A DNA stretch of 64,000 nt from contig CAUYUJ010000370.1 in the NCBI GenBank assembly GCA_963575745.1, forward strand, positions 156,001 through 220,000, given 5' to 3'. The translations under genes were made by a program, and so were the position numbers. The notes below the pieces were generated by a model that worked only from the letters and a program-made list of their open reading frames with translations, was not told the origin of the DNA and did not search any database. Of this stretch, positions 19,401-31,081 are shown in pieces. The stretch is from Prorocentrum cordatum. Lineage: Eukaryota; Sar; Dinophyceae; Prorocentrales; Prorocentraceae. How positions within the stretch are numbered: the stretch's first letter is position 1; each line of letters starts with the position of its first letter.

Positions 19401-19817
19401 AGATGGTGTGCCCCTGGACATTCCACGCGGCACCCCTGCTCTTTGCGGTGCCGCTGGTCAAGCCGCGAGCGGCTCGACCAGGGATGGGCTCAGACTGCAG
19501 CGCCGCCTCGTCTTCTTCGCGCGCCCTTCCTTCCCCCGCCTCGCTCGCCCTCCCCCTCAAGCACTGGCGGCGAACATATCCTTCTCGAAGTCGCCACTTC
19601 TCGGCCCCACTCCTCAGGAGGACGAAGCTCAGGTGATCTTTGAATTCGAAGACGCGCTATTGCTTGCCCGCGTCGGTGGCGAACGATGCCCTCTTTCTCG
19701 GTTTGCGATCCAGGTCCGGCCGCGCCGGAGATGCGGCGCCGAGCGCGAGTCCGCGGCGAGTTCGTCCCATGGGTGTTCGGTGACACAGTCCGCCATCCCC
19801 TGGCTGCCCAGGGAGGA

Positions 19818-21804
19818 CTAGACCTTGGCGGCCAGCTGCTCTCCGTCCGCGCCACGGCCCTGGGTGTAGTGGCGCCTGTAGTGCACGTGGGCCGCGAGCT
19901 CGACGATCGAGACCTCCTCGAAGGCGTGCTGCTCCTCCTTCGGGGGCCGCGCGAAGGCCACGGGCTCCCGCTGCTTGCCCGCTGTCGAGGCGTGCTCGCA
20001 GGCCTGCCTCGTCCGTTGTGTCGCTGAGGCCGTTGAGCGCCTCCTCGGGGTGCCCCTCGAAGATGTCCCATGGCTTTCGGATGCTCGATGGGATCTGGCT
20101 GCTCTCCCACATGGTGGCGCTCACTCTGTCGTAGCGGATGGCGTCGGGCTCGTCTATCGTTTGGGGCCCTCCCTTGTAGATGATGGCGCCGGGCTCGTTT
20201 TATGCATTTTCTCCTCCCTCGTAGCTGGTGGCGTTGGGCTCGTCCTTCGTCTTGCCTCCTCCCTCGTGGCTGATGGCGTCTGGCTCGTCCCTCGTTGTGC
20301 CGCCTCCCTCGTAACTAATGGCATCGGGCGTGTCCTTCGCTTTGCAGGCCCCCTCGTTGCAGATGGCGTCGGGTCCACGCTTCGCGGAACTGCCGCTGCC
20401 AAAGCCTGTTGCCACGGCCCGCACTTCCTCACGACATTGTTCAGCCAAGATGTTGTGGTGGAGCCACATTTTTCTTGGACTAAGCCGCTTTCTTGAGCCA
20501 AATCACTTTGGTGAGCACCGGGGCTGATGACGTCTGGCTTCATCGTTAGGCGTCTCTCCAAGGCCTGGGCGGCCTCAGCGCGGGCAGGCGGCTCTGCTCC
20601 TACGTTGTAACTGATGGCATCGGGCTCGTGCTTTGCTTGGCAACCTCCCTCGTGGCTGATGGCATCGGGCTCGTACTTCGCTTGGCCGCTTCCCTCGTAG
20701 CTCGTCACCAGTGCATTCCACTCTCGTACGCTGTTGCGGCTGCTGCCCGCTCTCGCGCACCGTCGCGGCCGCTGCGGTCCGCTCTCGAGCACTGGCCCTT
20801 CGGACAACGGCGACCATCGACTCGTCTAGGCAGGAGTCGGCGTCCGCGCCGACGTGGCCGTCTTCCTCCTTGTTTTCGCTGCTGTCTTGGATCGTCGGAA
20901 GAGTCGCTGGCACCGCAAGGAGTGCGCAGCTCGTCACCTCGGGTCGGTGCGGCTCCGAATAGATCGTTGGGTCGATCAGCTCCTCTTTGTCGTACTTCGC
21001 GTTGTCGGCTGGGTCTGGCGGGGGGTGTCGGGCGGGCTCGGCGGTGCTGCGGGTTCGAGCCAACATGTTGTGCTTGAATAAAAAACTGTCTTGGGCCAAG
21101 CGTCCGCTAGCCCATTTGCCCAATCTGCGACTGTCCGCTTTTCTCGCGCTGCCAATGCCGGGGCTGCCACTGCCGTATTTCTTCATGCCCAGGCTGCCGC
21201 TGCCCGTCATTCTCTGTACATCGGCTGCCACTGCCCTCCTTCTCCTAGTTGCAGCAATTTTGGGTCGTGTTTGTGCCATAAATGATCGAAGTTCTCGGCA
21301 ACCCTTATGTCGGGATTCCCACTTTCTGGAGACCCCCCGAAAGAACAGGCATTGCTGACACCCCTCCCTACTGCTAATGTTCCTGCTGTTTGTCGACGTC
21401 GTGTGCTAACCCAGCCTGCTGCCACTGCCTACCGCGCTCCCTGAGCCCACTCTTCTTGAGCCTGTTCACCCTCCTGCTGATACTGCCCTATTTCGGTATT
21501 CGCCTGCCGCATCTGACCTCAGACAAGGTGGAACCAGCACGTAGTTGATTGCGTCCGCTCTGCTTTCGCGCTCGCTCAGGTTCTGCTGCGGGTCCCCGGC
21601 GGGCAACCACGAATCCCCCCAGAACAAATCGCCGTAGCGCAACTGAAGTCCCTCCTGATAGCTGATGGCGTTGGGCGGCAAAACATCCAGCGCCTCCTGC
21701 TGCCACTGCCCTCCAACGACACTCTCACGCACATGTAAGCTTTCCTCGAACAACAACGGGCCCTGGCTTGTCGCTAATGTTGCCAGCGCTGACGCTAATG
21801 CCAC
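19818..21804 (-). pseudogene. Broken gene with a 15-residue PDAISYEGG repeat
   Basis: Minus-strand frames carry degenerate 45-bp units translating to P-D-A-I-(S/C/R)-(Y/H/N)-E-G-G-x6. Successive units at 20470-20200 read PDAICNEGACKAKDT, PDAISYEGGGTTRDE, PDAISHEGGGKTKDE. The repeat frame continues through an in-frame TAA near 20200 into DEPDAIRYDRVSATMWESSQ. A frame change near 20005 leads to a GC3-rich tail (VAFARPPKEEQHAFEEVSIV onward) ending at TAG 19818-19820. Related units recur upstream (PNAISYQEGLQ near 21660). No known family is recognised. The consistent reading sense and GC3-rich tail suggest a former host or element gene; its start is uncertain. Confidence 0.5.
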
Positions 21805-22184
21805 TGGGGGCCGCCACTTGGACTACGATGTATTTCGTCTTCGCCTCGCATGGCGTGGTGTCTGCTACAAAAAGTCGCTGCCACTGCTCGATTTTCTCGC
21901 ACGTGCCCGAGCAATTCTCATGCCTCCGCTTCCAATTCTCGCAGTGACCCGTTCCAGCTATGCCGATGCTGGAGGGTATTCTCCGCAAGCCTCGTAGATC
22001 GATGCGTTTACAATTCTGGCCGCGTGTGAAGACGGCAAACCGCAGCTCGGATGAGCCACGGTCTCGACTCATGTCGGTTCCTCTTGATCTCGCAAGGTTC
22101 CATGACGGCGCGGCGTCCGAGAGACACACGCCTGGGACCGGCCCGCGCGGCCCCCCAAGGGGGGGGGGGCACGATACGGCCCCC

Positions 22185-22965
22185 CAGTGGCCCTCGTCCT
22201 CCCCCTGCTGCTCCTCCTCCACTCCTCCCCCCGCAACTTCTTTCTCACTCTCCTTCTCCTCTTCCGTACCGTCCTCTCCTCCTCCTCCCCCCCCACCTCC
22301 TCCTCCACCTTCTGCTGCTCCTCCTCCTCCTCCTCCCTCCCTCCTTCCTCCCCTGCCCACCATCCTCCCTCTTCCCTCCTCCCCTCCACCTCCATCTCGT
22401 CTTCATCCTTCCTCGTCATCCTTCTCCTCCCTACTTTCTCCTCCGTCCTGCTCCTCCTACTGCTCCTCCTCCTCTTACCTCATCATCCTCCCTCGCCCTC
22501 GTGCCCCTCCCTCCTCATCCTCATCCTCCCCCCCGACCACCTCCCTTCTTGCCCTCGTCATCCCGCATCCCTCCCCAACTCTGGTCTTCTCCTCCTCCTC
22601 CTCCTCCTCCTCCTCCTCCTCGTCAGTCCTCCCCCCCCCGACCACACCCCTCTCAGAGCAGCCCCTGCTGCACCCCCTGGCTCTCATGGCGGCCGCCTTC
22701 TGCTGCCACGAGGCCTCGTCTGTGACGCTCTCCTCGTGGGGGCGGCGCAGATTTCAGAGGGGGGGGGCTCCTCCCCTTGCGTGTGCAGTTGGCCCTCCTG
22801 ATCCTCATACGTCTCCTCCCTATCTCCTCTTTCCCATCTCTTCTCCTCCTGTTCCTGCTCTCTTCCTCCCTCAAACTCTTCCTCCCGTTTCCTCTTCATC
22901 GTCTCCTCCTGTTTCTCCTCCTCCTGTCCTCCTCCTCCTCCTCCTCTTCCTCTTCCTTCTCCATC
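22185..22965. repeat. TCC-rich polypyrimidine region
   Basis: About 780 bp almost entirely C and T on the plus strand, mostly TCC/CTC units with interruptions. It is followed by CTTTTTATAG at about 22968-22979, which looks like a splice acceptor, but no coding sequence was recognised after it. Confidence 0.9.
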
Positions 22966-23079
22966 CTTCTTTTTATAGATGACGCTTCCATGTCGCACCG
23001 CTAGACGTTTGGGTAAGGCGGGCGAGGCGTTTCGCCTGAGTGCCCCCCCACAGGATATGATCGTGTTTGAACTTGCCAA

Positions 23080-23490
23080 CAGCTGCTAGGATGAAATGGG
23101 GCACTTTTCAAACTTGGGCTCTCGGCTTAGTGCTGAACGCAGTCGTCCTGAACGTTTGCAACAGGCACATCGGTTGAAGGGACGGCGTTCAACGTGGGGC
23201 TCACGCTTGAGCGCGGCGCACAAACGTCGTAACATCTTTCAGAAGTTTGAGGTGTGGAACGTCATAACCTCTTGCAGCCATTTGAGATGGAGAGCGGATC
23301 CCTTCAAATTGGGGCTCTCGCGTTAGCGCCACGCACATGCCTCAAACGCTGGCAGCATTTACAAGGATGAGGACGGTCCTTTTCACCTTTGGTTGTCGAC
23401 CCGCACCGCGCATCTTCGACCTAAAAGCTAGCAGAAGCTACAAAGATGGACGGCGGCACCTTTTCAACATGGCACCCTCGCTGGAAGCTT
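23080..23490 (+). repeat. Degenerate ~85-bp tandem repeat (family A), locus 1
   Basis: Four to five diverged units built around ...CATTTTTCAAA-TTGGGGCTCTCGC-TTAGCGC...CGTTTGCAAC. The same theme recurs at 55430-55700, 56100-56330 and 57690-58070. No coding function. Confidence 0.5.
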
Positions 23491-24055
23491 CTTCATATCC
23501 AAGTAACAAAAGCCTAAACTTATGCAGCGGCAACATGGGTTTACATTTTTCAAACATAACCACACGCACTGTACATCGTACCAGGCGTACACGATTGCGG
23601 CTGTATCTTGTTCCAGAGAGGGGATATTGCCGCACACCTCGTTGACCCTTACAATGATAGCTTTCGCATTCTTGCTATCTCGCTCGTATGATGCAGACCA
23701 CTTCCTTTTCAAAACTGGGATCTTGCCCGAAAGGCGAGCCCATGTGGGCCTGCTCCCTTCTCTTCCTCGCTCCTCGTGCTCCTCCTCCCTCGCCTGTCCT
23801 GGTCCCGAGCTCTGGATATCAGGAAGGCCCCGCCTCTTGGAGGGTGTGGAGCAAGGTGGCTTCAAAATGGCCCGCCGCCTTCCAGAGAGTTGCCATGGAG
23901 AAGGAGGGGGGTCCTAAGGGCCACGGGGGCCCCGGACCCCATCCCAGGCGTGCGGCGTCTTGATTGTTTCAACGGGGCCCCTGGAAGCCCCTGGAGGCCC
24001 CCGTCTTGATTGTTTCAACGGGATACGCGAAGCGTCAAGAATGAGCCTGGCGAAT
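23491..24055. other. No gene; short direct repeat
   Basis: GTCTTGATTGTTTCAACGGG occurs twice, at 23952-23971 and 24003-24022, about 51 bp apart. The rest holds nothing recognised. Confidence 0.4.
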
Positions 24056-24370
24056 TACCCAGCCAACCATGTGAAGTCGTGAATATTGCATTGTCGGTAT
24101 CGATTTCGGTGGAGCTACATACAGGGCTACGAAACGTGTGAAGGGTATGCCGACATGGGACGGGGCCGCCATGCGAACCCTGCCACTGGGGCCTTCGGTG
24201 GAGCTCCCCGTGGGGCCACGAAGCGTGTGAGGGGTGTGCCGAAATGGATGTGCGGAGAAGGGCAGAAGCAGGGATGGGGAGGGAGGAGTGGGAGGAGGAA
24301 GGAAGGAAGGAAGTTAGGAGACGTGGAGCGCTGCTGATTCAAAACGAGGACACACCATCACAGGATGGTG
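24056..24370 (-). repeat. 93-bp dispersed satellite (family B), locus 1
   Basis: One to two units on the minus strand (core GGAGCTCCACCGAAGGCCCC, then CGTTTCGTGGCCCC when complemented), followed by a GGA-rich run and a TTCAAAACGAGGACAC terminal module near 24340. Same layout as 29066-29905 and 62768-63000. Confidence 0.6.
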
Positions 24371-24825
24371 GGGGAGACACGGTCGGGGCCAATACTTCTA
24401 ATCCATGCTTGCGCGGCACAGAACCGCTGGAGCCACGACTCGCGCCATCGCGCGAACCACAGCTGGCCGCAAGAGCTGAAACGCCGCAGCTCTGCAGCCG
24501 CCGCAGCCGCGGGGGAAGAATCATGCACCTCTCGCCGCTGGGAGCGCTGCTCCCCCCCATTGAGAGAGGGCTGAGGGGGGGAGGCCCCGCCTTTATCGGT
24601 CCGGGGTACGGCGTACATGGTAGGCCCTGGGAGCCCGAACGCGGCGGTGGACACTCGGGGCCCGTGTGCCCCGTGCCCCGTGCCCACGTGGCGGCTGCGT
24701 CCGAAGCGCCAGCCCGGGCCCGTGGCGCAGCCAACGGGGGCAGCACTGACCACCCCGGAGCCCTCCAGAGCCCCTCCCAGGGCCACGCCAAGGCTGAAGT
24801 GCTCTGCTTTGCTGTGCTGCTCGTT
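24371..24825. other. No gene recognised
   Basis: GC-rich sequence leading into the TCC tract. Open frames on both strands lack motifs. Confidence 0.4.
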
Positions 24826-25252
24826 TTCCTCCTCCTCCTCCTCCCTCCTCCCCCTCCTCCCCCTCCTCCTCCCCCTCCTCCTCCTCCTCCTCCCCTCCTC
24901 CTCCCTCTCCCCCTCCCTCCCCTCCTCCTCCTCCTCCTCCTCCCTCCTCCCTCCTCCTCCCTCCTCCTCCTCCCTCCTCCTCCTCCTCCTCCTCCTCCTC
25001 CTCCTCCTCCTCCTCCTCCTCCTCCCCCCCTATGCCTTGTTCTTTGCGTGGCCCACGTCTCCTCCGACATCACCTTGGATGCGGCCCGCTGGATCCGAAC
25101 TGGTCCACAGCAAGGCCCGCGATCCCGACCCGGCCGGGCAGATCTGCCCGCGAGATGCAGAACGCCCATCTGGTCAAGCCTCCTCCCCCTCCTTCGCTTC
25201 CCCCCTCCTCCTCCTCCTCCTCCTCCTCCTCCTCCTCCTCCTCCTCCTCCTT
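24826..25252. repeat. Two (TCC)n tracts bracketing a 175-bp non-repetitive segment
   Basis: Tracts span about 24826-25027 and 25201-25252. The segment between them is open in all plus frames and contains GGTCCACAG near 25110, an acceptor-like sequence, but no reading is convincing enough to call an exon. Confidence 0.8.
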
Positions 25253-26375
25253 GAGGGGCAACGATAAAGGGGGGGGCTGGCTCAAAGGTGGGCATCGGCC
25301 TGGAATTGGCGACATTCGCCGGTACATCGGCGATGTGCCCTCGACAGCGAATCCGCACGCTCCTGGGTGAGGTGGGCAATCGAGCTCCCATCGGCGATAA
25401 GTTGGCGATTGGGGGTCGATGCATCCCCCCAAAAGCCTATTCCGCCCTAACGTTGCCCTTTGGTTTTTCGTTCGTGCCATGACTCGGCACTTTGGTGGCC
25501 GTTCGGGACTATCCAGGCGCCCCTGGAACGCTCTTGGCGCGCAGCTGCTGGAACGTATCCCGAGGCTGGAAAACGTCCGAGAAGAAGCGCACTGTCTTGC
25601 GCGTGCTGGCGCGCAGAGACGCGAAACGCGCGCGCAGCTGTCAATGGTTGGTTGGCTGCGCCCAACCCCAATTCAGGGGAAGGAGGTCCAGTCGTATGTG
25701 CGGGCCAGCGCACATTCTGGCTGGCGCGCCGAATCTGCCAGTCTGTGCGCGCAGGCAGGCAGCTGTGTTCCAGCGGGTGTGCCGAGCCCGGAAGGATCAT
25801 CTGAGCGCGCTCGGGGGCGCTAGTTCCAGAATGCCACTCTGGGCGCGTGAAGAAAGCTCCTGCGAACATGTCAATACGCCTCAAACCTCGAGCCTATCGC
25901 ATTCCTCCCGCTCCTTCTGCTGCTCCGCGTCCTGCGCTCGCATCTGCTCCTCCCGCTCCTTCCCTGTCGGCCGGCGGCGGCCCAGGCAGTCAGCATAGAC
26001 CACCCAGGACGTGTCAGAGCTCAGCCGACAGGACATGGGAGCCCCTTCCACGGGTTGGCCAAACTCGTGTGTTGCGTTTTCCGTTGCTTCGCTTTGAAGC
26101 GTTTTGAAGCGAGAACGGTCCGACCGATGGCCCAAAACAGCGTCTTGGCGCAGATCCGAACTCGTGATTGGCCAATCGTGCCCCCTGAATGAAAACAAAA
26201 CGAGCACCACGAGAAATTGTAAACGATCCATGATATTGCCATAACAGCGTTTTGATCGACCCCTTGCCCGTCCCAGCGCGAGGGGGCGACCCGTGCGGCC
26301 TACGATCTTCGGAACAACTCAAAATATCGCATGTCTGGGCTGGCGTCGTGCACAAAAATACGACGGGCAATTTGA
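25253..26375. other. No gene recognised
   Basis: Includes GGCGATG-type short repeats (25295-25420) related to those at 30180-30320. No recognisable coding sequence. Confidence 0.4.
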
Positions 26376-26500
26376 AACAATGTTCGGCTTCGGGGGGCCC
26401 TCGCTGGGCCCCGGGGCCGTCGAAAAACGGCTCGGGATGAAAAACGGGCCCTGGGGAAAAGGGGCGGGACTTCCAACACATCCAGGCACGGATGCCTGGG
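26376..26500 (+). repeat. Dispersed repeat (family C), locus 1
   Basis: Shares GGGCCGTCGAAAAACGGCTC-type sequence, CGGGATGAAAA and GGGGCGGGACTTCC in order with 41500-41600 and 41815-41935. Non-coding. Confidence 0.5.
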
Positions 26501-26739
26501 CCACACACCTCTGCTCGTTTCCCTCCGGCCCCCCCTGCCGTTGAGGAGCATGCGAGTTGCATGATGCACATATGTTGGGGAAATTCGCGCGGACTTGTCG
26601 GGTCGGCGCTGGGCGCGGCTGCGCCCAGGGCGCCGCTCTTCGGACCCGCGAGGGCCCAGAGACGGGCCGAGAGCCTCTGACCTGCAACCCTCCGCGCGGT
26701 GGCGGCACAGGCCGAAGGCCACTAGACCCGCCGCCCCCC

Positions 26740-27165
26740 TGTTGGCTTACCACAGGGGTGCGTGCTGGACTTTGGGGCTTCTGCGTCTTTTTGCAAGGTG
26801 CCCAGTGGGGGGGAGAGCGCGTTTCACGGGCGCTTGCCTTGGGAACGTTCGGCGGCGCGCTTCGAACCGGGGGATGGTCCCCCCCCCACCCCAACACTCG
26901 GCGCCGTCGATCACAACCAGGGGGGCTCCCCTCCCCCCGAACCCCCCCCCCTCCCGAGGAGGGGGGGTTAACCCCCCCCCCCCGGCGCTGGCGCTGGCGC
27001 TGGCGGCGGCCAGCAGCGCCGACGGCGGGGACGCAGCAACGATGACCAGAGGCAGCCCAAGGGGGGGGGTTCAAACCCCCCCCCTCCCTCCCACGGGGCG
27101 CCAAGGGGGGGTTCAACCCCCCGCCCCCCTGGCGCCGGCGCTGGCGCTGGCGGCGGCGACGGCGG
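26740..27165. repeat. G-tract/TTCAAA/C-tract palindromes (family D), locus 1
   Basis: Several runs of 7-12 G followed by TTCAA(A) and runs of C, e.g. near 27062 and 27107. They are preceded by CGCGTTTCACGGGCGCTTGC, also present near 55690. Strong hairpin potential; no gene. Confidence 0.6.
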
Positions 27166-27177
27166 GGACGCAGCGAC

Positions 27178-28135
27178 GATTACGACCACTACCACCACCG
27201 CCACCACTTCCGCCTCAACCCACCACCACCACCACCACCACCACCACCACCAACCCACCACACAACCACCACACCCACCACCACCACAGCCACCACCACC
27301 ACAACCACCACCACAACTCACCATCACCACCAACACCACCAACACCACAACCACAAAAACCCACCACCACTACCACCACCACCACAATCTACCACACCAC
27401 CACCACCACCGCCACAACCACCACCACTACTAGCAGCACAACCCACCGCCACCACCACAAACCACCACACCACCACCACCACCACCACCGCCACCACCAC
27501 CACTACCACACCACGTCCACAAACCACCGCCACCACCACAACCCACCACCACCACAAACCACCACCACACCACCACCACACTACCACGACCACCACCACC
27601 ACATCTCACCATCACCACCACCACCAAAAAACCCACCACCGCTACCACCACCACCACCACAATCTACCACACCACCGCCACCACCGCCACAACCACCACC
27701 ACTACTAGCAGCACAACCCACCGCCACTATCACAAACCACCAAACCACCACCACCGCCACCACCGCCACCACCACCAGCACCACCCCCACAAATTACCGC
27801 CACCACACCCCACCACCAGTACCACCACACCACCCACCACCACCCCACCACCACACCACACCACCACCACCACCACCACCACCACCACCACCACCACACC
27901 ACCACCACAAACCACCACCATACCACCACCAAACCACCACCACCACCACCACAATCCACTACCACCACCACCACAAACCACCACCACCACACCACCACCA
28001 GACCACCACCACCACCACCACCACCACCCATCACCACAACCACCACCACCACCAGAACAAACCACCACAGCACCACCACCACAACCACGACCACCGTCAT
28101 CACCACCACTACAACCCACCACCACCACCGTCACC
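27178..28135. repeat. (CCA)n satellite, nearly G-free plus strand
   Basis: About 950 bp composed almost only of A and C on the plus strand, with CCA/CAC units, scattered AAC variants and very few T or G. Internal higher-order similarity is visible (GCAGCACAACCCACCGCCAC at about 27433 and 27710). His-rich, Gly/Val- or Trp-rich open frames are artefacts. Confidence 0.95.
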
Positions 28136-28289
28136 GTCGTCCTCGTCGACGCTCCCCGCCGCCGCCGCCCGCAGCCGCAGGCGCCGGCGCCGGCCCAGAA
28201 AAGGAAATCGTCGTCCCCGCTGCCGCCGGCAGCCGCCGCCGACGCAAGCGCTGGCCCGAGGAGAAGGGACGCAGGGCAGGAAGGGAAAG

Positions 28290-28425
28290 GGGGTGGGGGG
28301 GGGTTCGAACCCCCCCCCCTCCGTCACGGGAGGGGGGGGTGGGTAAGGGTAAGGGGGGGGGGGTTCGAACGCCCCCCCCCTCCATCCAGGGGGGGGAGTC
28401 GGGTTTCAAACCCCACCCCCCCTCC
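28290..28425. repeat. G-tract/TTCGAA/C-tract palindromes (family D), locus 2
   Basis: Three consecutive palindromes of G-run, TTCGAA or TTTCAAA, and C-run, near 28298, 28361 and 28392. Confidence 0.65.
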
Positions 28426-29065
28426 AAGCGACCACAGAACGAGCTCTTTGCAATAGTATTTCGGCCTAATTCGCTGACCATCCGGAGACTCGCAAAAACT
28501 GTTACTCCACGGACAATATGGCCTCCAAGACGGCCAACATGGTCTCCAAAATGGCCACGATGGCCCCATCAAACCCCAAGATGGCCTCCCGTCTCCACCG
28601 CCGCTGCCGCTGGGGGGCGGTGCGCCAGGGCTGCCCGCCCCTGACGCCAGACTCCTCCTCCTCCTCCTCCTCCTCCTCCTCCTCTCCGTGCCGAGCCAGG
28701 GTCGCCGCAGGGCATCCGCTGGCCGGCGGGCGAGACGCTGACAGACAGATGCAGTCAATACTGTGCCATCGTCTCGGGCGGCGCTTACGGGGGGGGGGCG
28801 ATAAGCAAGTGGGGCTCGCGCCTACTTGGTCCTGGAAACGGCACGACGCTTTTCGATCGTGTTCGATTTGTCGTTTTTGTGGCCGCTTCCACCGCCGTTC
28901 TTGTTGATGCTTCTGGCGCCGTTGGTTTGCCGTTCTCGTTTCCCCTTGTGGGAGCCTGGTCCAAATCACAACTTGTTGACCGTATCCGGACCGTTTTCGA
29001 ACAAGCTCGAAAGTCCTTCGGATTCCAGGACTGCCCATGCCGTTTCGGTGAACTATTGTTCCCAA
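28426..29065. other. No gene; short CAAGATGGCC repeats and a (TCC) run
   Basis: Diverged CCAAGATGGCC units at about 28515-28590 and a TCC run at 28651-28685. No coding sequence recognised. Confidence 0.4.
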
Positions 29066-29905
29066 CCATTCTGTTGTGTTGGGTCCTCGTTTTGAAGAGA
29101 TAGCGCCCCGCGTCCTCCTCCTTCCTCCTTCTTCCTACTCGTTTTCCGACTCGCATCCCTGCAATCCATGCCTCTGCCCTCTGGATGTCTCTGTTTCGGC
29201 ACACCCATCACATGTTTCGTGGCCCCATCAGGAGCTCCACCGAAGGCCCCAATGGCTGCGTTCGCATGGCACCGCCGCACCCAGTTTGGCACACGCCTCT
29301 CACGTTTCGTGGCCCCATACTGGGGTTCCACCGAAGGCCGTACGTAGTAGCTGCGTTCGCGTGGCACCCCCGCGCCCATGTCGGCACACCCATCACATCA
29401 CGCGCTTCGTGGCCCTATAGGGAGCTCCACCGATGGCCCCAGCGGCTGCGTTCGCATGGCACCGCTGCGCCCGTTTCGGCACACGCCTCACATGCTTCGT
29501 GGCCACACAGGGAGTTCCACCGAAGGAGCCAGTGGCTGCGTTCGCATAGCACCGCCGTGCCCAGTTCGGAACACCCTCACACGTTTCAGTGCCCCAGAAG
29601 GAGTTCTGTCAAAGGCACCAATAGCTGCGATCGCAAGGCACCGCCGCGCCCGTTTCGGCACACCCCTCACACGTTTCGTGGCCCGTATGGGAGTTCCGCC
29701 GAAGGCCGTAGTAGCTGCGTTCGCCTGGCGCCGCCGAACCCGTTTCGGCACACACCTCACACGTTTCGTGGCCTATACGGGGGCTCCACCGAAGGCCACA
29801 ATGGGTGCGTTTGCACGGCACCACCCACCGCTTCGTGGCCCCTTAGAGAGCTCCACCGAAAGCGGTACCCACAACGCGGTACTCCCAACTGCACATGGCT
29901 GGGTC
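29066..29905 (+). repeat. 93-bp satellite array (family B), locus 2
   Basis: About seven to eight units of roughly 90-95 bp, each containing GTTTCGTGGCCCC, a CTCCACCGAAGGCC block and GCTGCGTTCGCATGGCACC. The array begins with the GTCCTCGTTTTGAA module near 29090 and ends in a distinct edge sequence near 29870 that also appears near 24070. Confidence 0.75.
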
Positions 29906-30540
29906 CTTCGCAAAGATATGTTAAACCATTTCGTTGAACGTTTTTTGACGAAAAGAGTATAGGACAAATCGACCATGCCGTTTCCAAAGCCCTTTTAGGA
30001 TGCATCTTTGGGGGATCTCCTCTGTCCGTCCTATCGCGCCAGCCATCCGTGTCGGTTCCATGTCGAATCTGCGTCGAATCCGTGTCGAATCCGAGTCGAA
30101 CCCGTGTCGGAGTACACGAAAGTACTGCCATTCTGTAGAGGCCTCCTACATGGGGTCCGAGTAGATGGAGTCGGTGGATCTCACCGCATCGCCGACACAT
30201 CGGCGATGCATCGCCGATGCATAGGCCATGCACTGGCGACGTTAACGATGCATCAGCGACGTCGGCGTGGAGGAAGTCGGGCTCCACATCGAGCCGCATC
30301 GCCGATGCATCGGCGATGCGGCGCGAACCTCCGACCCCATCTGCTCGGACCCCACCTGCGAGGCCTGGATTCTGACAGGACTGGACAGGCCCCGCGAAGG
30401 TGCAAAGGAAAGCCCACTGAGAGACAGAACAGATGCAGATGCAACCAATGCTGTGCAATCGTCTTGCTCGTCGGCTCTGCTGGCCGACCCGACCCGGGCC
30501 GACGCGCTGTCCGCCCCTGGAGCACGGGCACGCCGCCAGG
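29906..30540. other. No gene; short tandem motifs
   Basis: GTCGAATC(C/T)GTGTCGAA units at 30060-30110, and alternating CATCGCCGATG/CATCGGCGATG palindromes at 30180-30320. Confidence 0.5.
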
Positions 30541-30549
30541 CCGGGAGGT

Positions 30550-30700
30550 CGGAGCGGTCCATCCCGGATCGCTCGGCGGCAATCGGCGGCCGATCGGTCG
30601 GTCGGCGGGCAATCGGCGGCCGATCGGCGGGCAGTCGGCGGCCGATCGCTCGGCGGCACGTCGGCGACCGCTCGGCGGCAATCGGCGGCCGAGACTTCAG
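30550..30700. repeat. GGCGGCCGATCG-rich tandem repeat
   Basis: About seven degenerate units around CGGCGGGCAATCGGCGGCCG. Open frames through it only reflect the repeat. Confidence 0.7.
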
Positions 30701-31081
30701 AGGGCGCCGCCGTGCCGCCCTCCACCTTGGCGCCAGAAGGCGTCTGTGCACCACCGCCGTGCCCGACCCGGGCCATCCCGATCCCTGGCATGGAGCCCTG
30801 GACTCCTCGCGCCGTGAAGACAGTCACGACGCTTTCGTTTTCGCAATGTTCGGCTCCCTGGGGCCCCAGGGCCGACAGAGCACAACATAGGATGACAAGC
30901 TGGTCCGAGGGCAAAGGTCTGGACCGCTGGGGGCCCACGCTGTGGAACAGTGCCGGGGTCGGTTGTCTGTGTGAATTGCGCAGTCCTGGCCGAGGCCGGG
31001 AGGGCCAGTGCACCACCATGGGGCGCAAAGGCTGCCCTGGCCAGGCATTGCGGTGGTGTATAGATGCCTTCCGCGGACCAC
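30701..31081. other. No gene; possible intron downstream of the 31.1-kb exon
   Basis: If the exon at 31082-31261 is real, this is the start of its downstream intron on the minus strand. Nothing else was recognised. Confidence 0.35.

Noticed and set aside
20490-20503. TTTGGCTCAAG on the minus strand as a second spliced-leader relic
   Set aside because: Only about 12 of the last 14 bases match and nothing of the 5' part is present, so it is within chance expectation for this window.
26595-28346. 583-codon His/Pro/Thr-rich open frame
   Set aside because: It follows the CCA simple repeat and homopolymer runs; composition explains it fully.
28298-28380. tRNA T-arm (GGTTCGAACC) and hence tRNA genes
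   Set aside because: The match is part of a G-run/C-run palindrome with no acceptor stem, D-arm or anticodon arm around it.
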